Source: Mesorhizobium sp. AR10
GTDB taxonomy: Bacteria > Pseudomonadota > Alphaproteobacteria > Rhizobiales > Rhizobiaceae
Reading direction: 5' to 3'
DNA: 64,000 nt
Assembly (NCBI RefSeq): GCF_024746795.1
Contig: NZ_CP080524.1
Location: forward strand, 2,768,001 to 2,832,000
In this document: piece after piece, positions 37,682 through 47,092 of the stretch
Numbering within the stretch: position 1 is the first letter of the stretch
How the letters are laid out: every line of letters begins with the position of its first letter
Notes under the pieces: model-generated
Told to the model about the DNA's origin: nothing
The model's database searches: none
Seen by the model: the letters and a program-made list of their open reading frames with translations, nothing else
Translations under genes and position numbers: made by a program

Positions 37682-38476
37682 TCACCTGCCGTCGTTGAGC
37701 ATTTCCAGCGCAGCTTCGTGGAGTGACCGATTGGCTGACGCCAGTATTCTGCCGCCCTGCTCGGCTCGACAGCCGTCGAAGCGAGTGACAACACCGCCAG
37801 CCGATTCAATGATCGGAATAAGCGGCACAATGTCGTAGGGCTGCATCGATGGTTCAACGCACAAGTCGATTTGGCCGGCAGCCAACATCGCAAATGCGTA
37901 GCACTCCCCTCCATATCTAGTGAACTTGACTGCCGACGAGAGCTTTGCAAAACCTCGGTCTGAACGCCGGGCGAAAGGCTCGGGCGAGGTCGTGTGGCAG
38001 ATCGCGTCGGGTAGAGCCTGAACACTGCTTGTGCGCAGTTTTGATCTCCCGCGTGCGCTCTCGCAAAATGCTTCAGACTGGTCGCCCCAGAAGAACTCAC
38101 CCGTGTAAGGCTGGCTCATTATTCCGCGTACCGCACGGCCGGCTACTGTGATTCCGATGAGTGTTCCCCATACGGGGATGCCGCATAGATATGGTTTTGT
38201 TCCGTCTATCGGATCTATGACCCATTGTATTGGTCCGGCTCCCGTTGTGCCGAACTCTTCACCGAGTATCGAGTGGTGCGGATAGGTTGAGCTGATAATT
38301 TCGCGGATGGCGATTTCAGCTTCTCGGTCGGCGTCAGTCACCGGGTCGAACTTGACGCCAGCCTTGACCTTTGCATCAGCAGCCAGTCGAGTCCGAAACC
38401 TCGGGAGAGTGATACGACCTGCCGCCTCTACCAAGCCAAGAAAGAACTCCAGGGAAGGGAGGGTTTCGTTCGACAT
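37682..38476 (-). CDS. Inositol monophosphatase / HisN-like phosphatase
   Basis: 264 residues. Metal-binding motifs of the Li-sensitive phosphatase superfamily are present: DPVTDADREAE, GEEFG (the Glu ligand), WVIDPIDGTKPYL (the DPIDGT signature) and a C-terminal MQPYDIVPLIPIIESAGG. The sequence is closest in pattern to HisN-type histidinol phosphatases and IMPases. ATG 38476 is chosen; the open frame continues 98 codons upstream without family similarity. In this operon, next to a HisD-like gene, a role in carbohydrate or cyclitol phosphate metabolism is more likely than in histidine synthesis. Confidence 0.87.
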   Translation of the reverse strand: MSNETLPSLEFFLGLVEAAGRITLPRFRTRLAADAKVKAGVKFDPVTDADREAEIAIREIISSTYPHHSILGEEFGTTGAGPIQWVIDPIDGTKPYLCGIPVWGTLIGITVAGRAVRGIMSQPYTGEFFWGDQSEAFCESARGRSKLRTSSVQALPDAICHTTSPEPFARRSDRGFAKLSSAVKFTRYGGECYAFAMLAAGQIDLCVEPSMQPYDIVPLIPIIESAGGVVTRFDGCRAEQGGRILASANRSLHEAALEMLNDGR

Positions 38477-38816
38477 GAGCGCGATCCTGTCTCGGACAAA
38501 GTGTGTTTTGTAACGGCTGCAGGCTATCGTCTGGACGTTTGGTCGGACCCGGCCGCCATAGAAGTGGTCACGTGTGTCCCGGAAGACTTCGACCATTCCG
38601 AGAGAGTCCGACTCCTGACAAATGTCCGGACGACCTGATCTGAGAAGTCGACTGTCCACGCGAAAGCTCCAAGGAGAGAAGTTGCTGAGCCTGAACAACA
38701 AAGACAGCGCAGGGATGTATCTCGGGGCGCGGCCGCAAAAAAGCGGGTTGCATCCACCACCACCGCGCATATTTCAGGCTCTGCTGCTGTCTCGAGCTTT
38801 CTGCGTTTGTGAGACG
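38477..38816. other. 340-base spacer inside the HisD-like operon
   Basis: No gene I can support. The phosphatase frame stays open across it on the minus strand, which could reflect a remnant of another coding sequence. No copy of the 39-bp element was found here. Confidence 0.4.
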
Positions 38817-39008
38817 CTATTTTTCACCGAAGTAGTAGTTGAGCAAAGCAACTTGGGATTCCGCGAGTCGGCCCCGCAATTCACTTTGCTCGCCGAGAGT
38901 TCTTATTGCTGCCGGAAAAAGTGGAGACAGCAGAATCGCAACGATCGCGATCCACAACAGCTGGCGCAAGTGGCCATTTTTGACATTCGGCCGTCGGTTT
39001 TCTGTCAT
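38817..39008 (-). CDS. Small single-span membrane protein
   Basis: 63 residues. A basic cytoplasmic start (MTENRRPNVKNGHLRQ) precedes one helix (LLWIAIVAILLSPLFPAAI), then a short polar tail ending in YYFGEK. GGAG lies eight bases before ATG 39008. It sits 59 bases after the TPP enzyme gene in the same direction. No known family; it could be an accessory membrane peptide or chance, but the ribosome site and topology support it. Confidence 0.55.
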   Translation of the reverse strand: MTENRRPNVKNGHLRQLLWIAIVAILLSPLFPAAIRTLGEQSELRGRLAESQVALLNYYFGEK

Positions 39009-39067
39009 TGGACAACTCCAAACATCTGGAGTGAGAGCCAGCTGTTGCCGACTGGCTCCCAGGTCGA

Positions 39068-40900
39068 TCAGAAGCCGCGCCCCTTCACGTATTTGGCGCG
39101 CAGGTCACCCAGATAAGCGGGTACAGTTATGTCCCACCAGCCTGTCACATGCATGTTGGAGTATGGCCTTTCGATCGCGCAGATCGCGTCGATGACATAC
39201 GGCTTCCCGGACGCCAGAGCCCGTTCAATCGCAGCACCAAGCTGTGAGGCGTCGACCACGCGCTCACCTTCGCAGCCGAGAGATTTAGCGACGCCAGCTA
39301 TGTCGGCCATCCACTTCGAGCCGTCCGGTGTCTTGAACTCCGTGATGATCTCGCGATCCTCCCCGAACATGTTCAGCTGCAGGTTCCGGATTGCTCCCCA
39401 GCCGCCATTGTTGATGACAAGAAAGATCACCGGCGTGCCAAGCATCGCGGCGGTGGCGAGTTCAGTTCCTGTCTGGAGAAACGCGCCGTCGCCGAAGATG
39501 GCGCAGACTGTTACCTCCGGCTTGCCCAGCTTGGCGCCGATGGCGGCGGGTAGTGCAAAGCCGATCCCCGACATTCCGCCCGGCGTGATGTGCTGGCGAG
39601 GACCATAAACCGGGAATTCGTTGAATACCTGGTTCTGCGGATTGGATGAATCGGTAACGACTATCGTGTCACGCGGCAACGCCTTGCGCGCCTCGACGAG
39701 TACCTGGGAGGCGGTCATGGGCTGGACGTTGGCCGTACGCAGAGGACGGAGGAATTCCTCCCATTCCACTTTGCGCTGCTCCAGTTCCTTGAACTGCGCA
39801 GTGGATTTATAGTCTCGCTGTTTTCCCTTGGCCTTGAGCTCCGCCAGGACAGCTCCCAACACGGCCTTGGCGTCGCCAACGATTCCGACTTCAACGGGAT
39901 AGTTCTTGCCGATTTCGAAGCCGTCGAGATCGACCTGGATCAGCTTCGTCTTCGGAATGTCGAATGTGATCCCCGGCTGGTAAGAGGACGTGATGCGGTC
40001 CGAGAAACGACAGCCAACCGCCAGAAGCACGTCGGCCGATCGTGTCATTGCATTGCCAGGGATCGAACCAAGGTCGCCGCAGGCACAAGCGAACAATTCG
40101 TGGTCTTCAGGGAATGCGCCCTTGCCCATGAAGGAGGAGGTGACCGGAGCGCCGAGAAATTCAGCGATGGCTTTCAACTCGTCTGTTGCTTCTGCCTGAA
40201 TGACACCCCCGCCGGCCAGAAGTACCGGGCGCTCCGCCGAAAGGAGCAGCTCGACGGCGTGGGTGATGTATTCTGGATCACCGAAGGCACGCGCGGCGGT
40301 ACGGCGCTTTTTGCTGTCGCCGATTGTGACCGTTGCAAACTCGGCCTGCACATCCTGCGGCACGTTCAAGAGGACTGGCCCTTTACGTCCTTCGAGCATG
40401 GCGTTGAACGCCTGCTCCATCATGTTTGGAATCTGCTCGACATGGCTTGGATTGAACCAGCGCTTGACCACGGGCTCGGCCATGCGCGGAAAGTTGTCCG
40501 AATGCGGTCGATCGACTTCTTGAAGAACGCCACGCCCCATCATGTAGGTGTGAACACCGCCAGTGATGACAAGCTGCGGCAACGAGTCCGCGAATGCGGT
40601 GGCAATGCCGGTCAGGGTGTTTGTGGCTCCCGGGCCGATTGATGTCACGACGCAGGCTACGTTGCCCGAAGACCGGTAGAATCCGTCAGCCATGTGCGAA
40701 GCATTCTGCTCATGCATGGCCGGCAAAAGCTGGATCTCATCCTTTCGGTCTACGAACGCGTCGATAAGCGCCGTATCGCCGTGACCGGGGATGCCAAAAA
40801 CATGAGTCACGCCCTCGCGGATCAGGTGATCCACGATAATCTGGCCGCCAGTCATCTCCTTTGCGACGACTTCGCCTTTCACGTTCTTATCGTGTTTCAT
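39068..40900 (-). CDS. Thiamine-diphosphate-dependent enzyme, acetolactate-synthase-like (copy 1)
   Basis: 610 residues with the three ThDP-enzyme domains. The Pyr domain has the catalytic Glu in [14 protein letters not shown]; the central Rossmann-like domain follows; the PP domain has the GDG...NN motif in [19 protein letters not shown] to INNGG. Unlike glyoxylate carboligase, the Glu is retained. It ends with [13 protein letters not shown], a tail shared with the copy at 61492 (VTGWWDFPSPEYY). ATG 40900 follows GGAGGAAACC and overlaps the HisD-like gene by 14 bases, so the two are coupled. Likely cleaves or ligates a 2-keto acid or alpha-hydroxy ketone. Confidence 0.88.
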   Translation of the reverse strand: MKHDKNVKGEVVAKEMTGGQIIVDHLIREGVTHVFGIPGHGDTALIDAFVDRKDEIQLLPAMHEQNASHMADGFYRSSGNVACVVTSIGPGATNTLTGIATAFADSLPQLVITGGVHTYMMGRGVLQEVDRPHSDNFPRMAEPVVKRWFNPSHVEQIPNMMEQAFNAMLEGRKGPVLLNVPQDVQAEFATVTIGDSKKRRTAARAFGDPEYITHAVELLLSAERPVLLAGGGVIQAEATDELKAIAEFLGAPVTSSFMGKGAFPEDHELFACACGDLGSIPGNAMTRSADVLLAVGCRFSDRITSSYQPGITFDIPKTKLIQVDLDGFEIGKNYPVEVGIVGDAKAVLGAVLAELKAKGKQRDYKSTAQFKELEQRKVEWEEFLRPLRTANVQPMTASQVLVEARKALPRDTIVVTDSSNPQNQVFNEFPVYGPRQHITPGGMSGIGFALPAAIGAKLGKPEVTVCAIFGDGAFLQTGTELATAAMLGTPVIFLVINNGGWGAIRNLQLNMFGEDREIITEFKTPDGSKWMADIAGVAKSLGCEGERVVDASQLGAAIERALASGKPYVIDAICAIERPYSNMHVTGWWDITVPAYLGDLRAKYVKGRGF

Positions 40901-42236
40901 TGGTTTCCTCCATTTGCTTGCTCGCGGCCAACGGATGGGCTGCAGTGGCGTATTCGATGTTTCGATGACCGTAACGCCGCACTCGGACATTGGCTTGCTC
41001 GGCGTGGCCGGCAAATCCTTCCATGATGCACAGCCTTGATGCGTATTCACCGACCATCGCGGAGGCCTGATCGGTCAAGATTCGCTGATAGGTGCAGGTC
41101 TTGATGAACTTGCCGACCCATAGCCCGCCAGTGTAGCGCGCGGCGCGCATGGTTGGCAGAGTATGGTTGGTGCCAATCACTTTGTCGCCATAGGCGACGG
41201 TCGTGCGGGCGCCAAGGAACAGCGCACCGTAGTTCCTCATCTTGTCGAGGAACCAGTCATCATCCGCGGTCATAACCTGAACGTGCTCGGAAGCGATGCG
41301 ATCGGCCTCGGCCAGCATCTCTTCCCGCGTCTCGCAAAGGATTATCTCGCCGTGATTGCGCCAGGCCGTTCCTGCGATTTCGGCGGTCGGCATGATCCGG
41401 AGCAGGCGCTCGATTTCAGCCACGGTGTTTTTGGCGAGCTTCTCGGAATTGGTCACCAGGACGGCCGGCGAATTCGTACCGTGCTCCGCCTGCCCAAGCA
41501 GGTCTGTCGCGACCAATTCTCCGTCAACGGTATCATCGGCCAGGATGAGAACCTCAGTCGGACCGGCGAAAAGGTCGATGCCGACGCGTCCGAAAAGGAG
41601 ACGCTTGGCCTCGGCAACGTAGGCGTTGCCAGGGCCAGCCAGCATATCGACAGGCTCGATGGTCTCTGTGCCAAGTGCCATTGCGGCCACGGCCTGCACG
41701 CCACCAAGCACATAGATCTCGTCCGCACCGGCCAGGTGTTGGGCAGCGACGATCAGCGGTGCGGGCTTGCCCTTGAATGGCGGAGCGCAAGTGATAACGC
41801 GCTCGCAGCCTGCCACCTTGGCGGTCAATACCGACATGTGTGCCGAGGCAAGCAGCGGGTACTTGCCGCCGGGCACATAGCAGCCGACGCTCTGCACGGG
41901 AACATTGCGGTGACCGAGTATGACGCCGGGCAGGGTCTCCACCTCGATGTCGGTCAAAGCGGCTTTCTGGGCTTCCGCGAAATTGCGCACCTGCTCTTGT
42001 GCGAACTCGATGTCTTCTCGCTCTTGTTTGGATACGCTGTTCAGGCAGGCTTCGATCTCGGTTTTGGTGAGCCTATAGCTGTCTCGATCCACGCCGTCGA
42101 AGCGGACGGCAACCTTGCGAACCGCTGCGTCTCCGCCCTTCTCCACCTCGTCGAGAAGTGCCTGGACGGTTTTGGTGAGAGCTTCGTCCTGAAAGTTGGA
42201 GGCCTGCGCCTCCGCTGTCTTGATATGTCTGATCAT
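40887..42236 (-). CDS. Histidinol dehydrogenase family (HisD/HpsN-like) enzyme
   Basis: 449 residues. Zinc ligands and catalytic residues of the HisD fold are recognisable: LLGQAEHG (Gln and His), SEHVQVM (Glu-His pair) and [23 protein letters not shown]. The nucleotide-binding [17 protein letters not shown] is intact. In an accessory catabolic island it is more likely a polyol dehydrogenase of the type seen in HpsN (sulfopropanediol dehydrogenase) than a histidine enzyme. AGGCGG lies six bases before ATG 42236. It is first in an operon whose promoter carries a copy of the 39-bp element. Confidence 0.88.
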   Translation of the reverse strand: MIRHIKTAEAQASNFQDEALTKTVQALLDEVEKGGDAAVRKVAVRFDGVDRDSYRLTKTEIEACLNSVSKQEREDIEFAQEQVRNFAEAQKAALTDIEVETLPGVILGHRNVPVQSVGCYVPGGKYPLLASAHMSVLTAKVAGCERVITCAPPFKGKPAPLIVAAQHLAGADEIYVLGGVQAVAAMALGTETIEPVDMLAGPGNAYVAEAKRLLFGRVGIDLFAGPTEVLILADDTVDGELVATDLLGQAEHGTNSPAVLVTNSEKLAKNTVAEIERLLRIMPTAEIAGTAWRNHGEIILCETREEMLAEADRIASEHVQVMTADDDWFLDKMRNYGALFLGARTTVAYGDKVIGTNHTLPTMRAARYTGGLWVGKFIKTCTYQRILTDQASAMVGEYASRLCIMEGFAGHAEQANVRVRRYGHRNIEYATAAHPLAASKQMEETNETR

Positions 42237-42325
42237 TCGCATCCGCCTTTGCCCGGCAGCTCTTCGCACAATTGGGGCGCTCGAACGCCGGCCGTCCCGA
42301 GATTGCGACAGCCCCACCAGGGTCA

Positions 42326-42364
42326 CAATTTCGCAAGGCCTTGATACTTGGCGCAAACTGACGC
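42326..42364 (-). promoter_or_regulatory. 39-bp island element, site A
   Basis: Read toward the HisD-like gene: GCGTCA at position 1, GCGCCA at 11, ATC at 20-22, TGCGAAATTG at 30-39. The TGCGAAATTG end is 90 bases from the HisD start. It also lies 44 bases before the HTH regulator gene on the other strand. Confidence 0.85.
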
Positions 42365-42407
42365 ATATCGGACCCATAAACTTTTGCGGTGGGCAGCAGT
42401 AAACTGA

Positions 42408-43238
42408 ATGGAAACGGATGAGGATACGGGTCTTTTAGCGGTAAACTTCGCTGCCAATCTCAGATTTTTGTGTGAGCGAAGCGGTTCCATTTCGGACATC
42501 TGCCGCAAAATGAAAATAAACCGACAGCAATTTAATAAGTATATGTCGGGTCTGCATATTCCATCGATGCAGAATAGAAGGATAATTGCAAAATACTTTG
42601 GACTAAGCCAGGACGTGCTCTTTGTGGAGCACGAAGAATTTAGGATGCTTATCGAGGGAAACTATTTTCATACCCTCGAGGCGCTCCGCCATGCAGCAAG
42701 GTTTAGCGGATTCCTGGAAACAGGCCTTCTTCATCAGAGATCAACGCCGGATGGATATTTAGGAATATATGATCGATACCAGTACTCCAGTATCTACAAA
42801 GGAAAAATATTACGCTCTGCATTCTGCATCTACCGCAACAGAGACTTTCTTCAGCACTATTATGTGGAGCGGTTTCCGAGTTTCGATCGCCCGTCGAAGG
42901 CAGATTATGTCTTTAAATACCACGGGTTCACAATTCCATTGGACGGGCGAATATTCTCTGTCGATTTCGAAGTCAGCCAAAAGAACGAGATGACATTTGG
43001 AATTTATGCACCCGTTCAGCGAAGCGCGAAAAACTTCATGTTCGGCATCACCTCGGGGATCGCGGCAACAATGCTGCGACCTCCCTACGCTACGAAGGTC
43101 GCGATGCATTACCGAGCTCCCGGTATGCTCCGGAAAGAGCATCTGAAGCGGCTGACCACACTCGAGGAAAACGACTCGTCAATTCCAGTTGAGGTTAGGC
43201 AATTCCTAGGTAGCGACGAAATGCTGCCGCGATCTTGA
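42408..43238 (+). CDS. HTH transcriptional regulator of the island (candidate activator)
   Basis: 276 residues, visibly more AT-rich than its neighbours. N-terminal XRE-like [40 protein letters not shown], then a linker ([17 protein letters not shown]). The C-terminal 190 residues are of unknown fold, with many aromatic residues ([16 protein letters not shown]). ATG 42408 has only a weak ribosome site. It is transcribed away from the HisD-like operon across site A and ends 32 bases from the convergent GMC gene. It is the only regulator amid the five 39-bp elements and is the best candidate to bind them. Confidence 0.8.
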   Translation: METDEDTGLLAVNFAANLRFLCERSGSISDICRKMKINRQQFNKYMSGLHIPSMQNRRIIAKYFGLSQDVLFVEHEEFRMLIEGNYFHTLEALRHAARFSGFLETGLLHQRSTPDGYLGIYDRYQYSSIYKGKILRSAFCIYRNRDFLQHYYVERFPSFDRPSKADYVFKYHGFTIPLDGRIFSVDFEVSQKNEMTFGIYAPVQRSAKNFMFGITSGIAATMLRPPYATKVAMHYRAPGMLRKEHLKRLTTLEENDSSIPVEVRQFLGSDEMLPRS

Positions 43239-43270
43239 TTAGCGCCCAACCGGTGACAGTCGCTCGTCCA

Positions 43271-44773
43271 TCACGCTAGATCGGTCGCCAGCATGTGGTC
43301 GGCCGTGCGCAAAGCTTGTGCGGCAATTGTCAAGGCTGGGTTCACGGCTGCGGCAGATGGAAAGAATGAAGCATCCACAACAAACAGATTCTGCTGATCC
43401 CATGCACGGCAGAACGGATCCAGGGCCGACTTTCCAGGGTCATTGCCCATTCGTACCGTGCCGCATTGATGGCCCGTAGCGTGGGCGACAAGCGATTTGG
43501 TGATGACGATGGGATATCCCGCCTGCCGAAGCGCACGCTTCATCCGACGGACGAGTTCGAGATGTCCGTCCATATTGTTCAAGGTCACTGAGAGCTTGAT
43601 GCGATCTCCGTCGAGTGTCACACGATTGTTGGGGTCGGGGAGATCTTCGGAAAGGCCGATCCAGTCCATCCCGTGCCGGGCCAGTCGATCCCCCAGGATA
43701 CTCGGCAGATAAGGCACATTTGCGGTCAGCATGCCTCCTTGCAGCTTGCCGAGCATCTGCATCTGTCCCATGGGCCAGCGAAAGGCATCATCGCCGAAAT
43801 ACCAATCATTGAGGGCGAGGGTCTTCTGAAAGACCGTGGAGTTCACATGGTGTGACAGACCCATCAAAGCGGTCTGATTGTGTACCATGTAATGCCGTCC
43901 GACGATATCGGAACTGTTCGCCACGCCCTTTGGGGCTCCACTGTCTGCCGAGCGGAGCAGCAAGGCCGAGCTGTTTACGGCGTTGCAGGAAACAACGAAA
44001 AGCGGGGCCTGCAGTCGCTTTATCGTGCCGGCGTGATCGACCTCGACCGCGGTGATCCGCTTGCCATCAGGTGTGGTCAAAAGACGACGCGCAAAGGCCT
44101 GGGTCATCAAATCGACCCGACCAGTTGCCAGCGCAGGTTCGACACCACAGGTTTCCGCATCGTTCTTCTGGCCGATCTTGCATGGAAAGCCGTCACAGGT
44201 TTGGCATAGGATGCATGTGCCCGCCGGCGCCGCGTTCACTGCAAGCGGCAAAGCCGAGGGCGAGAGACCACGCTCTCGAAAACGCTGCGCCATGCGCTCG
44301 ACGATCGGCTCCGATTTTACTGGTCCGTATGGAAAAGGTGCGCCACGCGGTGGCGCCGTCTTGTCGAGGCGGTCGTCCCCATGAACGCCGAATATCCGCT
44401 CAGCCTCTTCGTAGTAGGGGGCGAGATCGGCATAGCGATATGGCCAAGCGGGAGATACGCCGCGTTTGTGTGCCAGATCCTCGAAGTCCCGTTCTCGCAA
44501 GCGAAACATCGCCGCGCCGTAGAATTTTGTGGAGCCGCCGACATTGTAAAACATGCCGGGATCGAAACTGTTGCCATGACGGTCCAGCCAAGTTTCCCTT
44601 GCTTTGTATTTCTTCTCAAAGAAGACCGCGTCGACGCTCCAGTTGTCTCGCTCACGAGGAACAAAGTCACCGCGCTCGATGATGAGCACCCGCGCACCTT
44701 TTTCGGCGAGACGGCGAGCGGTAGTGCCGCCTCCAACGCCGCTACCGATAACAATGACGTCATACTCTCTCAT
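43271..44773 (-). CDS. GMC family FAD-dependent oxidoreductase with cysteine cluster (copy 1)
   Basis: 500 residues. The FAD dinucleotide motif is IVIGSGVGGGTTARRLAEKG, and the C-terminal GMC domain has HQCGTVRMGNDP and VDASFFPSAAAVNPALTIAAQA. A central Cys cluster, CILCQTCDGFPCKIGQKND, distinguishes it from choline-dehydrogenase-like GMCs; it is shared with the protein at 50083. Membership points to pyranose-oxidase / sugar-3-oxidase relatives. The electron acceptor is unknown. Divergent from the ABC importer genes, with site C between. Confidence 0.88.
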   Translation of the reverse strand: MREYDVIVIGSGVGGGTTARRLAEKGARVLIIERGDFVPRERDNWSVDAVFFEKKYKARETWLDRHGNSFDPGMFYNVGGSTKFYGAAMFRLRERDFEDLAHKRGVSPAWPYRYADLAPYYEEAERIFGVHGDDRLDKTAPPRGAPFPYGPVKSEPIVERMAQRFRERGLSPSALPLAVNAAPAGTCILCQTCDGFPCKIGQKNDAETCGVEPALATGRVDLMTQAFARRLLTTPDGKRITAVEVDHAGTIKRLQAPLFVVSCNAVNSSALLLRSADSGAPKGVANSSDIVGRHYMVHNQTALMGLSHHVNSTVFQKTLALNDWYFGDDAFRWPMGQMQMLGKLQGGMLTANVPYLPSILGDRLARHGMDWIGLSEDLPDPNNRVTLDGDRIKLSVTLNNMDGHLELVRRMKRALRQAGYPIVITKSLVAHATGHQCGTVRMGNDPGKSALDPFCRAWDQQNLFVVDASFFPSAAAVNPALTIAAQALRTADHMLATDLA

Positions 44774-44902
44774 TCAAAATCCAATGTTCGAGATTTTGTG
44801 TGCGAGCTCCTCTCAGGAGCGCGTGGGAGCACAGCAGAGGTGTCCGGATGAAAAAAGCATACCGTCGATACATCTCCGACAAAAGCGGGTTTCACGCGGG
44901 TT

Positions 44903-44941
44903 GCGTCAGGTCGCGTCAAATATCCAACGTCTGCGAAATTG
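44903..44941 (+). promoter_or_regulatory. 39-bp island element, site C
   Basis: Reading rightward: GCGTCA at position 1, GCGTCA at 11, ATC at 20-22, TGCGAAATTG at 30-39. The last two bases with the following GTGA make a TTGTGA hexamer that could be a -35 box for the ABC importer operon, whose first start is 90 bases on. Confidence 0.88.
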
Positions 44942-45030
44942 TGACAGCCTCACAACAGCATAGCCTCTCCTTCAAAGAAAAAAGAGATGGTCGAGAACGT
45001 CCAACCAAGCTTCAGAGGGAGAATCAAACC

Positions 45031-46032
45031 GTGGCCGACAGCGTAGCTTCACCCTTCAAGGAGAACCCTTTCTGGGGCCGGCTCCATCAGTGGGTGGCTC
45101 CTCGATCGCCGTCGCAGGTTGTGCAGCGCGTCATGCTTGCCCTTCTCGTCCTGAGCATAGTTGCTTTGGCGGTTGCCAATCCCAATTTCAGGAATCCAGC
45201 CAATCTTCTCAACGTCGTTCAGCAGGCATCGATGGTAGGTATCGTTGCCTGCGGGATGCAGATGATGATCATATCCGGCGGGTTTGATCTGTCCGTTGGC
45301 GCAACCGCCGCGGCCGCGAGCTGTACTGCCGCAGCCATCTCTCTGGTAGCTGGAATTCCCGCCGGCATCGTGGGCGCACTCGTCGTCGGCCTTTTGATTG
45401 GAACTATCAACGGCAACCTGATCGCGAAGGTTGGCATCAATCCTTTCGTATCGACCTTCGGTGCGCAAGCGATCATTACAGGCACACTATATGCGATGAC
45501 GGAGGCCAAACCGATCGCGCCGCTGCCTCGCGAGTGGCGCGAACTCGGCTTCTTCAATGTCGGTGGGTTTTCCTTTTCCAGCATGGTCTTCGTCCTCGTT
45601 GTAGTTGTGCTGGCTTCGGTGCTGCGTTTCACGCGCTATGGGCAGCATGTCTATGCCGTTGGCAGCAACAAGACCGGCACAAGCCGTGCCGGCGTCAATG
45701 TGGATCGCGTCATTATAGCCACTTACGCCATCGGAGGCGTGACGGCTGCGATCGCGGGCGTTCTGCTGACCTGCATCGCCGGTATCGGCAGTCCGCAAGC
45801 TGGCACCACTTGGGCGCTGTTGTCCATAGCGGCGGTCGTTATCGGTGGCACACCGCTGACCGGCGGCGTGGGAGGCATCGCCTCCGCCGTGATCGGCATC
45901 TTCGCCCTGACCGTCTTAAACAATGCGATGACGCTCTACAGCATTTCGGCCTTCTGGCAGCCAGCTTTCATGGGGGGAGCTGTGCTACTGGCAGTCGGCT
46001 ACGAAGCGTTGCAGCGAGGCCGCAAATCCTGA
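45031..46032 (+). CDS. Ribose/fructose-type ABC transporter permease
   Basis: 333 residues, about ten helices. The family signature GGFDLSVGATAA is near residue 90, and VGSNKTGTSRAGVNVDRV and GTTWALLSIAAVVIGGTPLTGG are the conserved loops of RbsC/FrcC-type permeases (BPD_transp_2). GTG 45031 follows AGAGGGA; the longer frame from 44800 would run through the regulatory region. First gene of the importer operon: permease, binding protein, ATPase. Substrates of this family are pentoses, hexoses and cyclitols. Confidence 0.9.
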   Translation: MADSVASPFKENPFWGRLHQWVAPRSPSQVVQRVMLALLVLSIVALAVANPNFRNPANLLNVVQQASMVGIVACGMQMMIISGGFDLSVGATAAAASCTAAAISLVAGIPAGIVGALVVGLLIGTINGNLIAKVGINPFVSTFGAQAIITGTLYAMTEAKPIAPLPREWRELGFFNVGGFSFSSMVFVLVVVVLASVLRFTRYGQHVYAVGSNKTGTSRAGVNVDRVIIATYAIGGVTAAIAGVLLTCIAGIGSPQAGTTWALLSIAAVVIGGTPLTGGVGGIASAVIGIFALTVLNNAMTLYSISAFWQPAFMGGAVLLAVGYEALQRGRKS

Positions 46033-46082
46033 CCGGAACTCAGTGTCGACTGGTGAATCCGCAACAGAAGAGGAGAACTGAA

Positions 46083-47021
46083 ATGAACCTTACAAGACGT
46101 TTGTTCGGCGTCGCGACATTGGCTACGGCGCTGGCCGTTTCGACCGCATCACCGCTGTTCGCACAGGCGAACAAGCTGGGGGTAATGATCTATAACATCG
46201 GCGTCGATCCATGGATGAACGTGGCGGTTAAGGCGCTGGAAGAAAATGCAAAAGCTTTGGGATATGAGGTAACGGTTGCGGATGGTCGGAACGACGTGGC
46301 GCAGATGAATGCGGCCATCGACCAGTTCGTGGTGCAAGGCGTGAAGGCGATTGTTATCTGCCCGGCTGACCCGGACAGTCTGGTAGGCAGTATTTCAAAG
46401 GCTGTCGCGGCCGGCGTCCCAGTGGTGGCGTTTTCTCTCGGTGTCTCAAAGGATGCCAATTTGACCTCCTTCGTGGGTGCCGACGAGGTTGGCATGGGTC
46501 GCACCGCAGCACAGGCTGCCCTTAAGGCAATGGGCGGCAAGGGCAATGTCGCTCTCATGACCGGCATTTTGGGCACCTCGGCGCAAATCGGCCGAACCCA
46601 GGGCCAGCATGAGGTGTTCGACAAGGAAGCCGGCGTAAAGGTCGTTGAAGAACAGCCGAACGATTGGGCTCACGACAAGACCGTCGCCCTAATCCAGGAC
46701 TGGCTGTCCAAGTATCCGAAGGGCGAGCTCAACGCAGTGCTGGCACATGGGCCCGAGATCGTCGCCGCGGCCGAATACGCAAAGTCACAGGGACGCGACG
46801 AGGTCGTCTTTGTCGGCATCGACTATCCCGAGGATGCTCGCCGCGCCATCCAGGAAGGGACGCTTCTGGCCACGATCAGCCAGGATCCCAAACTTCTCGC
46901 CAAGTTGGCTGTCGAGATTGCGGACAAGGCTGCGAAGGGTGAGACGGTGGAAAAAGAGATCATGATCGAGACCACTCTCATGACAAAGGAAAACGTCGAA
47001 CAAAAGCCCGCCGACTATTAA
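46083..47021 (+). CDS. Sugar ABC transporter substrate-binding protein
   Basis: 312 residues. A signal peptide (residues 1-27, ending LFAQA) is followed by a periplasmic-binding type 4 (RbsB-like) protein: LGVMIYNIGVDPWMNV, AIDQFVVQGVKAIVICPADPDS, VVAFSLGVSKDANLTSFVGAD. AGAGGAGA precedes ATG 46083. It has the highest expected expression of the importer and is followed by a hairpin that could stabilise its mRNA. The ligand could be a sugar or inositol-like compound. Confidence 0.92.
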   Translation: MNLTRRLFGVATLATALAVSTASPLFAQANKLGVMIYNIGVDPWMNVAVKALEENAKALGYEVTVADGRNDVAQMNAAIDQFVVQGVKAIVICPADPDSLVGSISKAVAAGVPVVAFSLGVSKDANLTSFVGADEVGMGRTAAQAALKAMGGKGNVALMTGILGTSAQIGRTQGQHEVFDKEAGVKVVEEQPNDWAHDKTVALIQDWLSKYPKGELNAVLAHGPEIVAAAEYAKSQGRDEVVFVGIDYPEDARRAIQEGTLLATISQDPKLLAKLAVEIADKAAKGETVEKEIMIETTLMTKENVEQKPADY

Positions 47022-47030
47022 AGCAAAATC

Positions 47031-47057
47031 GTCTGCGGGAGATTGTCTCCCGCAGAC
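47031..47057 (+). terminator. Hairpin after the substrate-binding protein gene
   Basis: GTCTGCGGGAGA and TCTCCCGCAGAC form a perfect 12-bp stem with a TTG loop and no T tract. It more probably stabilises the upstream mRNA or attenuates read-through to the ATPase than terminates fully. Confidence 0.75.
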
Positions 47058-47092
47058 TAACCCATCGATCGACAAGTCCAAGGTTGGACAAC

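Noticed and set aside
41975..41988. CGCGAAATTGCGC inside the HisD-like coding sequence, similar to the TGCGAAATTG part of the 39-bp element
   Set aside because: It is within a gene and the GCGYCA half-sites are missing at the right distance.
37682..42236. Histidine biosynthesis operon
   Set aside because: Only HisD- and HisN-like genes are present, next to a TPP enzyme and an isomerase, under a catabolic-type regulatory element.
44800..45030. N-terminal extension of the ABC permease
   Set aside because: It would translate the regulatory region holding site C; GTG 45031 has a ribosome site and gives the family length.
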